Origin: Nocardia albiluteola
GTDB lineage: Bacteria; Actinomycetota; Actinomycetes; Mycobacteriales; Mycobacteriaceae
Direction of reading: 5' to 3'
Assembly (NCBI RefSeq): GCF_018860155.1
Contig: NZ_JAHKNI010000001.1
Coordinates: 447,333 to 511,332, forward strand
Length of the DNA stretch: 64,000 bases
The translations under genes were made by a program, and so were the position numbers. The notes under the pieces are model-generated. The model made no database searches, was not told the DNA's origin, and saw nothing but the letters and a program-made list of their open reading frames with translations. Positions 57,276 through 64,000 of this stretch are shown here, one piece after another. Within the stretch, counting starts at the first letter, position 1, and every line of letters begins with the position of its first letter.

Positions 57276-59969
57276 TCATTCGAGCGCTCGTCGCGCGTAG
57301 GCCCGGACATCGGCATCGGCATCGTCCAGGGCTGCGCGCAGCGCCGCGCGTGCGGGCTCGTGGCCGGGCCACCCGGCGAGGGTGAGCACCGCGGCCTTGC
57401 GGACATCCGGGTGCGGATCGTCCAGGGCCGGTCGGAGGGCCGGGACACCCAGCTCCGGTCCCGGGCCGAGCCAGCCGCGGGCCGCGCCCACGCGCACCTG
57501 CCACGCCGAATCGCCCGCGGCCGTGGTGAGGGCCGCGCCGTCGCCGGCCGCGCCGAGGACCGCGAACGCGGCGAGTGCGGCGGCGCGGACCAGAGGGTCG
57601 GGGTCGTCGGCCAGGGTACGGATAGTGTCTGCCCCGCCCTGTCCGATCGTCGCCAAGCCCTGCGCCGCCACGATCCGGACCTCGCGGTTCTCGTCGTGCC
57701 CGGCCGCCTCCAGCGCGGCCCAGTCGTCGAGCGAGACCAGCGCCCGCACCCCCTCGATCCGCACCCGGTGGTCGGCATCGGCGACGGCCCGGCCGAACAG
57801 GTCCGCCGTGCCGGATCGGAGGACGCGCAGCAGGTCCACCACGCCGGCCCGCACGAGCGGATCCGGCGATGCGGTGTGATCGGTCAGATCGGTTGCCGCG
57901 GGCAGGATCTCGACGAGTTCCCGCAGTCCGGCCAGCGCGGCGGCACGCACGCTCGCATCGGAGTCGGCCAGCGCGCCGCTCAGCGGTCGGGCGAAGCCGT
58001 CCGGTGTCTCCTCGGTCAGCACCGCGACCGCGGTGGCCCGCACATGCGGGTCGCCGTCGTCGAGATAGGGCTGGAGGTCGGCGAGCGCGGGCGCGTCCAG
58101 GTTCAGCAGCGGGGCGATTCGGGCGGCCGATGAGGACGGCCGGACCGATGTCGTTGCGGCGCACGAGTTTACCGCCGCCGGATCAGGGGGAGCGATGCGC
58201 GGTGGACCGGTGATCAGTTCCGGCTGCGGCACCGGCACCGGCGTGAGTTCGGCCGCCGGAATCTCGGCCAGATCGGGCACGGGCACGAAATACGGCGCCA
58301 CGGGCCGCTTCAGGAACTCCATGTCCCCGTCGGCACCCTTGCGCAGGTTCAGGTGGTAGCGCCATCCGGTGTCGTCCCGCTCCGGGAGGTCCGCCCTTTC
58401 GTGGTAGAGGCCCCAGCGGGATTCGGTGCGGGTCAGCGAGGATCGGGCGGCCATCTCGGCGCAGTCGCGGATGAAACTCACCTCCGCGCAGCGCATCAGC
58501 TCGTGCGGGGTCGCGCCGCCCATCTGTTCGATATCGGTGCGCATCCGTTCGAAGGTCTCGACCGCCAGCGACAGCTTCGTCGCGGTCTTGGGCGGCGCCA
58601 CATAGTCATTGACGAAACGGCGCAACTTGTATTCCACCTGCGGCTGCGGCGGGCCGTCCGGATTGCGCAGCGGGCGATAGACCAGTTCGTGCGCCGCGGC
58701 GAGCTGATCCTGCGGAAGATCCTGCGGCGCAGGGATATCGGAGCGCCTCGCGGCCGCGTCGGCCCCCGCCAGATCGCCGTAGACGAAGGCTCCGATCATG
58801 TAGTTGTGCGGGACGCACGCCAGATCCCCAGCCGCATAGAGCCCGGGAACCGTGGTGCGGGCATGTTCGTCCACCCACACTCCCGAGGCCGAATGCCCAC
58901 TGCACAAACCGATTTCGGAGATGTGCATCTCGATGTCGTGGGTGCGGTAGTCGTGTCCGCGGTTGGCGTGAAAGGTGCCACGGGTCGGGCGCTCGGTGGT
59001 ATGCAGAATGCCCTCGAGTGCAGTCAGCGTCTCGTGCGGCAGATGGGACACCTTCAGATAGATGGGACCGCGGGCCGATTCGATCTCCCGCTTCACCTCG
59101 GTCATCATCCGGCCCGACCAGTAGTCCGAGTCCACAAAGCGCTCGCCGTGGGCGTTGACCTGATAGCCGCCGAACGGATTCGCGACATAGGCGCAGGCCG
59201 GGCCGTTGTAATCCTTGATCAGCGGATTGATCTGGAAGCATTCGATGCCCGAGAGCTCCGCGCCGGCGTGATAGGCCATCGCATAGCCGTCCCCGGCATT
59301 GGTCGGATTCTCGTAGGTACCGTACAGATATCCCGAGGCGGGTAGCCCCAGGCGCCCGCACGGCCCCGTCGCCAGGATCACGGCCTTGGCGCCGACGGCC
59401 ACGAATTCGCCGGTGCGGGTGTGCAATGCGGCCGCGCCGACCGCACGCCCGCCGGAGGTGAGCACCCGTACGGGCATCAGCCGGTTCTCGATCCGGATCC
59501 GCTCGCGCATCGTGCGTTGCCGCAGCACGCGATACAGCGCCTTCTTCACGTCCTTGCCCTCGGGCATCGGCAGCACATAGGACCCGGAGCGGTGCACCCG
59601 CCGCACCGCGTACTCGCCGTATTCGTCCTTCTCGAACTTCACTCCGTACCGCTCGAGTCGCTGCACCATCGCGAAGCCACGCGTCGCGGTCTGATAGATG
59701 GTGCGCTGGTTGACGATGCCGTCGTTGGCCCGGGTGATCTCGGCGACGTAGTCCTCCGGCTCGGCCTTACCGGGCACGACCGCGTTGTTGATCCCGTCCA
59801 TGCCCATCGCCAGTGCGCCCGAGTGCCGCACGTGCGCCTTTTCCAGCAGCAGCACATTCGCGCCCTGTTCGGCCGCGGTGAGGGCGGCCATGGTCCCCGC
59901 GGTGCCGCCGCCGATGACCAGCACGTCGCAGTCGAGCCGGAGGGTGTCGGCGAGGTCGGGAATATTCAT
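57276..59969 (-). CDS. AprA-like flavoprotein fused to C-terminal HEAT repeats
   Basis: The 897-residue protein begins with an FAD motif (DVLVIGGGTAGTMAALTAAE, from 15) and the AprA/SdhA-type block RHSGALAMGMDGINN. It continues with AYVANPFGGYQVNAHGERFV and a Rossmann/capping domain to about 590. From about 640 it changes to seven or eight HEAT-like repeats (ALADLQPYLDDGDPHVRATA, ALADSDASVRAAALAGL). The domain order resembles an adenylylsulfate-reductase-like oxidoreductase with an added scaffold. The ferredoxin at 63093 is the likely partner. Substrate unknown; organosulfur or sulfite chemistry is inferred. Confidence 0.85.
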   Translation of the reverse strand: MNIPDLADTLRLDCDVLVIGGGTAGTMAALTAAEQGANVLLLEKAHVRHSGALAMGMDGINNAVVPGKAEPEDYVAEITRANDGIVNQRTIYQTATRGFAMVQRLERYGVKFEKDEYGEYAVRRVHRSGSYVLPMPEGKDVKKALYRVLRQRTMRERIRIENRLMPVRVLTSGGRAVGAAALHTRTGEFVAVGAKAVILATGPCGRLGLPASGYLYGTYENPTNAGDGYAMAYHAGAELSGIECFQINPLIKDYNGPACAYVANPFGGYQVNAHGERFVDSDYWSGRMMTEVKREIESARGPIYLKVSHLPHETLTALEGILHTTERPTRGTFHANRGHDYRTHDIEMHISEIGLCSGHSASGVWVDEHARTTVPGLYAAGDLACVPHNYMIGAFVYGDLAGADAAARRSDIPAPQDLPQDQLAAAHELVYRPLRNPDGPPQPQVEYKLRRFVNDYVAPPKTATKLSLAVETFERMRTDIEQMGGATPHELMRCAEVSFIRDCAEMAARSSLTRTESRWGLYHERADLPERDDTGWRYHLNLRKGADGDMEFLKRPVAPYFVPVPDLAEIPAAELTPVPVPQPELITGPPRIAPPDPAAVNSCAATTSVRPSSSAARIAPLLNLDAPALADLQPYLDDGDPHVRATAVAVLTEETPDGFARPLSGALADSDASVRAAALAGLRELVEILPAATDLTDHTASPDPLVRAGVVDLLRVLRSGTADLFGRAVADADHRVRIEGVRALVSLDDWAALEAAGHDENREVRIVAAQGLATIGQGGADTIRTLADDPDPLVRAAALAAFAVLGAAGDGAALTTAAGDSAWQVRVGAARGWLGPGPELGVPALRPALDDPHPDVRKAAVLTLAGWPGHEPARAALRAALDDADADVRAYARRALE

Positions 59970-59988
59970 CAGCACACTCCAGAGTGGA

Positions 59989-60735
59989 TCAGGCGACTCG
60001 ATCTTCCGAATAGCCAAGGGCAGTAAGGATTTCCGCGCGAAGTGCGGACCGGTCCACTCCGCTCCCGCGCGGCCGCGGCACCTCCAGCAGCGCGCGCAAC
60101 CCGCCGCCGCGCAGCACCGCGACCCGGTCGCCGAGCAGCAGCGCCTCGTCCACATCGTGGGTCACGAAGACCACGGTGGCCGGGTGGGCATGCCACGTCG
60201 CGATCAGCAGCCGCTGCATGGCGGCCCGGGTCGGCGCGTCCAGCGCGCCGAACGGCTCGTCCATCAGCACCGCCCGGGGTGCGCCGGCCAGGCCGCGGGC
60301 CAGCTGCACGCGCTGCCGCATGCCGCCGGAGAGGTTCTTGGGCAGGTAGTCGCCGAAGCCGGTGAGTTCCACCTCCGCGATCCAGCGCTCCGCACGCTCG
60401 CGCCGCCCGGCGCGCGGTTCCCCGCGCAGCTTCAGCGCCAGTTCGATATTGGAACGCACGGTGCGCCAAGGCAACAGCGCGTTGTCCTGGAAGACCATCG
60501 CCCGGTCGCGGGAGGGGCCGGTGACCTCGAGGCCGTCCGCGAGCAACCGCCCGGACCCCGGGCGCAGCAGTCCGGCCAGCGCGCGCAGCACCGTCGATTT
60601 GCCGCATCCGGACGGCCCGGTCAGCACCAGGATCTCGCCGGGGCGGATATCGAGGCTCAGTTCGGTCAGCACCGGCGCACCGGCATAACGCAATTCGACC
60701 CGTTCGAGCGCGAGAGTCATTGGCGAGGAGGTCAT
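59989..60735 (-). CDS. Nitrate/sulfonate/taurine-type ABC ATPase
   Basis: The 248-residue ATPase has Walker A LTGPSGCGKST, Q-loop AMVFQDNALLPWRTVRSNIE, signature LSGGMRQRVQLARGLA, Walker B AVLMDEPFGALD and FVTHDVDEALLLGDR, as in SsuB/TauB. ATG 60735 overlaps the permease stop (ATGA); ATG 60720 is a shorter alternative. It ends 19 nt before the AprA-like gene. Confidence 0.95.
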   Translation of the reverse strand: MTSSPMTLALERVELRYAGAPVLTELSLDIRPGEILVLTGPSGCGKSTVLRALAGLLRPGSGRLLADGLEVTGPSRDRAMVFQDNALLPWRTVRSNIELALKLRGEPRAGRRERAERWIAEVELTGFGDYLPKNLSGGMRQRVQLARGLAGAPRAVLMDEPFGALDAPTRAAMQRLLIATWHAHPATVVFVTHDVDEALLLGDRVAVLRGGGLRALLEVPRPRGSGVDRSALRAEILTALGYSEDRVA

Positions 60736-61592
60736 TTCGCCGACCCTGCCGCCCGGGGCAGCCAGCGCGTGATGCGGCGGCCCAGCACCTCGACCGCGGC
60801 CGAGGTGCCGAAGCCCAGCAGTCCGATGGTGATGATGCCGACGAACACGCCCGGATAGTCCACGATCGTGTAGGCCTGCCAGGTGCGGTATCCGACTCCC
60901 AAACGCCCGGAGATCATTTCGGCCGACACCACGCAGATCCACGCCACGCCGATCCCGACCGACAGCCCGCCGAAGACCCCGGGCAGGCTGCCGGGCAACA
61001 CGACCCGCAGCAGCACGTCCCGGCGCTTGCCGCCCTGGGTGAGCACCGAATCCTCCCAGATGGTCGGCAGGGCCCGGACCGCGTGCCTGGTGCTGACCAT
61101 GATCGGGAAGTACGCGGCCAGAAAGGTGATGAAGACGATGCCGGCCTCGTCGGTGGGGAACATCAGGATCGCCACCGGCACGATCGCGATCGCCGGGATC
61201 GGCCGGGCGAGCTCGGTCAGCGGACCCAGGATATCGACGGCCAGGCGCGAACGCCCCAGTGCGACACCGGAAGCCACGCCCGTGACGGCGGCCAGCGCGA
61301 AGCCGGTGACGATCCGGATCAACGATTGACCGAGGTCCAGCCAGTAGGTGCCGGTTGCGAGCTGGTGCTCGAACGCACGCAGAATGCTGGTCACCGTCGG
61401 CAGGGTGTCGAACCGTACCCAGAGCCGCACGTGTTCGGCGGTCAGCAACTGCCATACCGCGATTGCGGTGGCAACCGCGAGGATCCGGGTCATTCTCGAC
61501 CGCCATCTGCCGGTGCTACCCCTGACCGATGCTGTTGGGGCCAAAGGTAACTCGCCGATCGACGGTACCGGTTGAACCGTCGTGATACTCAT
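60732..61592 (-). CDS. Nitrate/sulfonate/taurine-type ABC permease
   Basis: The 286-residue permease has the SsuC/TauC architecture: a helix RILAVATAIAVWQLLTAEHV, PIPAIAIVPVAILMFPTDEA and the EAA loop LTQGGKRRDVLLRVVLPGSL, then the GYRTWQAYTIVDYPGVFVGI segment. It follows the lipoprotein gene after a 61-nt gap and is coupled to the ATPase gene. Confidence 0.93.
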   Translation of the reverse strand: MSITTVQPVPSIGELPLAPTASVRGSTGRWRSRMTRILAVATAIAVWQLLTAEHVRLWVRFDTLPTVTSILRAFEHQLATGTYWLDLGQSLIRIVTGFALAAVTGVASGVALGRSRLAVDILGPLTELARPIPAIAIVPVAILMFPTDEAGIVFITFLAAYFPIMVSTRHAVRALPTIWEDSVLTQGGKRRDVLLRVVLPGSLPGVFGGLSVGIGVAWICVVSAEMISGRLGVGYRTWQAYTIVDYPGVFVGIITIGLLGFGTSAAVEVLGRRITRWLPRAAGSAK

Positions 61593-61653
61593 GACCTCAC
61601 CTCGGTGCTCCGGCCGTTAGGCACTCCACCCTCGAGCCGTCCTGCCTGCGCCT

Positions 61654-63081
61654 TCACGACGCGACCTCATCGATCGCCTGGTCGTAGGACACCGGAACGG
61701 CCGCTGGATGACCGAGCCGGTACCGCTGCACCGCGGCCTGCGTGGTGAACGGCAGGTACGCGCTCCCGTCGTGCACCCACAGCGCCTTGTCGGCGAACCA
61801 GCGGGTGCCGAGTTCGGCGTCCGGAACGTATGCCGCACGCACCTTCTTTCCCTGTGCCCGAGCGAGTTTCACCGCCCGCAGCAGGCTGGTGGGATCCGCG
61901 CACGGCTGGGTGGCGTCCTGGCCGTCGAGCCAGATCTCCCCGGCCAGCGCCGGATCCGAAGCGGGACGTCCGGCAACGGGGTCGGCACCGATGATCGGGT
62001 CGGGGTTGGCGAAGTTCGCGACGGCCGCGTCGTAGTTCAGGCCGCGTTCGGTATACGCCTTGCGCAGCGGCGCATCCTGGACGAAGCCATCGATATTCAG
62101 GTCGGCGAAGTTCCCGATCGATGTCAGGTACGGCACATCGCCCTTGAAGGCCTGGATCAGCTGCGGCTTCAACGGGGTGTCGAACGAGGTACCGCCCGGG
62201 CCGTTGTAGAGGTAGACCACCTCCTGCGGCAGGCCCGAGCCGTCGGCCACCAGCTTCGCGGCCTGCACCGGATGCTGGTGCAGGAAATCGGTCGCGTCCA
62301 GTTGGGCCTGCAGGAAGGCGTCCAGCACCTCGGGATGCTGATGTGCGTAGTCGCGCCGGGCTACGACACCGTGAAAGGTCGGCACGTTCAGTTCCGCGCC
62401 GTCGTAGAGCAGCCTCGCCTTGTTCTGGAACACCAGCAATCCGGGCCAGGCCACGAATTGCGACAGCGCCTGCACCTGACCGGATTCCAGCGCCGACGCC
62501 CCGATCTGAGGCTGCTGGTTGAGCACCTCGACGCCGGACTTGGGATCGATGCCGGTGCGGGTCAACGCCTGCCGGAGCAAACCGTCGCTGGCCGAACCGA
62601 CGCTGGAGGAAACCTTCCTTCCCGACAGCTCGGCAACCGATTGAACCGGCGAATTCTGGCTCACCACAATCATGTTCAGCGATCCGCGCGGCTGGTATCC
62701 GGTGACAGATACCAGCTCGGTGGCCGCACGCGCATCGGCCTGGGTGCGAGAGCCGTTGATCAGCAGGGGATAATCGCCCATCGAGCCGATATCGAGCTTC
62801 TCCGCGACCATTTGCGCGGTGATCGGGGCGCCGGTGTCGTAATCCTGCCACTCCACTCGATATTTCGGGCCGCCGTGCGCGGTGAGCGCGGCGAGGCGCT
62901 GCTCCAGAAAGCCTTTCGCCCGCAGCAGGGTGCCCGCGGTCACGGTATTGATGGTCTTGGACTGATAGCCGATGACGACGCGGACGGTACTTCCGGATCC
63001 GGTGCTCTGCAGGGAGCACCCGGCGGCCGTGAGCGCCGTGATAGCGACGGCCGCGATCATTCGGGCCGGGCGGTACTTCAT
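61654..63081 (-). CDS. ABC substrate-binding lipoprotein with NosL-like C-terminus
   Basis: The 475-residue lipoprotein has a lipobox in ALTAAGCSLQ. An SsuA/TauA-type binding domain (to about 375) follows, with IGYQSKTINTVTAGTLLRAK, LDIGSMGDYPLLINGS and LSGRKVSSSVGSASDGLLRQ. About 100 further residues are not part of that fold. They read GEIWLDGQDATQPCADP, VRAAYVPDAELGTRWFADKA and LWVHDGSAYLPFTTQAAVQR, which resembles the NosL copper-chaperone family. The fusion could link binding with metal handling or cargo relay. It is the third gene of the operon. Confidence 0.85.
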   Translation of the reverse strand: MKYRPARMIAAVAITALTAAGCSLQSTGSGSTVRVVIGYQSKTINTVTAGTLLRAKGFLEQRLAALTAHGGPKYRVEWQDYDTGAPITAQMVAEKLDIGSMGDYPLLINGSRTQADARAATELVSVTGYQPRGSLNMIVVSQNSPVQSVAELSGRKVSSSVGSASDGLLRQALTRTGIDPKSGVEVLNQQPQIGASALESGQVQALSQFVAWPGLLVFQNKARLLYDGAELNVPTFHGVVARRDYAHQHPEVLDAFLQAQLDATDFLHQHPVQAAKLVADGSGLPQEVVYLYNGPGGTSFDTPLKPQLIQAFKGDVPYLTSIGNFADLNIDGFVQDAPLRKAYTERGLNYDAAVANFANPDPIIGADPVAGRPASDPALAGEIWLDGQDATQPCADPTSLLRAVKLARAQGKKVRAAYVPDAELGTRWFADKALWVHDGSAYLPFTTQAAVQRYRLGHPAAVPVSYDQAIDEVAS

Positions 63082-63092
63082 ATTTCCTCGAA

Positions 63093-63320
63093 TCAGCGCA
63101 GCAGGTATGGCATGTTCACGGTGACGGCGCCGGTCGGACAGCGCGCGGCGCACGGGCCGCAGTACCAGCACTCGTCGACGTGCATGTATGCCTTGCCGTT
63201 GTCGGGGTTGATCGCCAGCGAATCGAGCGGGCAGATCTCCACGCACAGCGTGCATCCCTGAATGCAGAGGGATTCATCGATCGTCACCGGGACATCGGCA
63301 CGCTGGTTCACCAGGGTCAT
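63093..63320 (-). CDS. AprB-like 2[4Fe-4S] ferredoxin
   Basis: The 75-residue protein has two cluster motifs: CIQGCTLCVEICP and CWYCGPCAARCP, with the stretch KAYMHVDECWYCGPCAARCP closely like the beta subunit of adenylylsulfate reductase. The C-terminal MPYLLR is also AprB-like. It would pass electrons to or from the flavoprotein. ATG 63320 overlaps the GntR stop by 4 nt, and it ends 11 nt before the lipoprotein gene. Confidence 0.92.
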   Translation of the reverse strand: MTLVNQRADVPVTIDESLCIQGCTLCVEICPLDSLAINPDNGKAYMHVDECWYCGPCAARCPTGAVTVNMPYLLR

Positions 63321-64000
63321 CGGGTCAGCCTCCAGTCGATGGGGTCGGTCGGGCGAACGAGGCTGCCGCGCATGGTGATTCGGTCGCCGCGCAGCCGGAT
63401 GTACTCGAGGTCCACGGGGCGCCCGTCCTCCATTCGCGTCAGTCGTTCGAGCAGCAGCAGCGCGCCGCCCTCGGGCATCTGCAGGGTCGCGGCCGAGTGG
63501 GGATCGGCGGTGATGGCCTCGAGCGCCAGGTCGGCCGAGCCCAGCGGGCCGCCGCCGATCTCCTCGATGAGGGCGAAGATGTCGTTCGATTCCAGGTCGC
63601 GCTCGATCACCGCATCGCCGATATCAGGCGCCAGGTAGGTCAGGTCCAGGCTCACCGGTAGCCCGTCCAGATGCCGCAGCCGCTCGATGTAGACCGCGGG
63701 CTCGCCGGGCCCCAGTCGCAGCCGCCGCGCCACCGCGGGCGGCGGCGTCACGCGCAGCGCGGCCCGCACCTCGTTGTACACCTCGCCGTGGCCGCGCAGC
63801 GTCTCCTTCAGCCCGCGCAGCGAATCCAGCCCGTGATCGTATTTGCGCTGGGCGACGTGGGTTCCGACCTTCGGGGCGCGCTCGATCAGTCCCTCGTCCC
63901 GCAGCAGCGCCAGCGCGTCGCGGACGGTGTTGCGGGACACCGTGAATTCGGTGGCCAGCGCCGCCTCGGCGGGCAGCGCACTGTCGAAGGTTCCGGCATG
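63317..64000 (-). CDS. GntR/HutC-family regulator, 5' end outside window
   Basis: At least 228 residues are visible, from HAGTFDSALPAEAALATEFT on. The winged-helix recognition part is VSRNTVRDALALLRDEGLIE, followed by a UTRA effector domain (LRLGPGEPAVYIERLRHLDG, LPVSLDLTYLAPDI, and ending IRLRGDRITMRGS). It overlaps the ferredoxin gene, so it belongs to the operon and probably controls it in response to a small ligand. The first few dozen residues lie past the right edge. Confidence 0.92.
   Translation of the reverse strand, partial: HAGTFDSALPAEAALATEFTVSRNTVRDALALLRDEGLIERAPKVGTHVAQRKYDHGLDSLRGLKETLRGHGEVYNEVRAALRVTPPPAVARRLRLGPGEPAVYIERLRHLDGLPVSLDLTYLAPDIGDAVIERDLESNDIFALIEEIGGGPLGSADLALEAITADPHSAATLQMPEGGALLLLERLTRMEDGRPVDLEYIRLRGDRITMRGSLVRPTDPIDWRLTR

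Overview
The window is high-GC actinobacterial DNA. It looks like a mycolic-acid-group genome, most probably Nocardia or a close relative. The support is indirect but consistent: GTG starts and ATGA-coupled operons throughout, an MmpL exporter with a TetR regulator, a solo DUF397 protein, an actinobacterial-type QcrB, a wax-ester-synthase/DGAT-like protein, an EspC-like/WXG-like pair, the 4.5S RNA gene beside an Rv3722c-type aspartate aminotransferase, and several F420/FMN luciferase-like (LLM) oxidoreductases. No identification was run; this is a reading of the sequence.

Left third (1-16 kb): the end of a PPOX-like protein, an LLM oxidoreductase, a YefM-YoeB type toxin-antitoxin pair with a dyad-rich control region, a membrane protein, a TetR-controlled MmpL exporter, an Rrf2-like regulator and a heterodimeric ABC exporter with one degenerate ATP site. 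A queuosine module follows: tgt, a YhhQ-type precursor transporter and gluQ, mixed with an RDD protein, a DUF4190 protein and a DUF309 protein.

Middle (16-31 kb): an orphan cytochrome b (qcrB without qcrCA), an acyltransferase carrying a 15-nt in-frame minisatellite, then a worn stretch (about 19.8-25.6 kb). This holds a lipase pseudogene, a frameshifted type VII-associated gene pair, a gene-poor zone with gene tails, and an integrase remnant next to tRNA-Ser(GGA). Housekeeping returns with 4.5S RNA, an aminotransferase, a methyltransferase, an HhH-GPD protein and PadR with a divergent membrane protein.

Right half (31-64 kb): a large concentration of genes that look like sulfur scavenging. 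An ssuD-ssuA-ssuB-ssuC operon (minus strand) is followed by a DszC/SfnB-type flavoprotein, a StyA-like monooxygenase, SfnG, an internally deleted SfnB-like protein and a flavin reductase. Next come two ABC importers without substrate-binding proteins, interleaved with two LLM enzymes and a DUF1684 protein (45.2-53.8 kb). After a GT39-like glycosyltransferase and an arylsulfotransferase, the window ends in a tightly packed minus-strand operon: GntR regulator, AprB-like ferredoxin, lipoprotein with a NosL-like tail, permease, ATPase and an AprA-like flavoprotein fused to HEAT repeats. This last operon is the best candidate here for an uncharacterised system.
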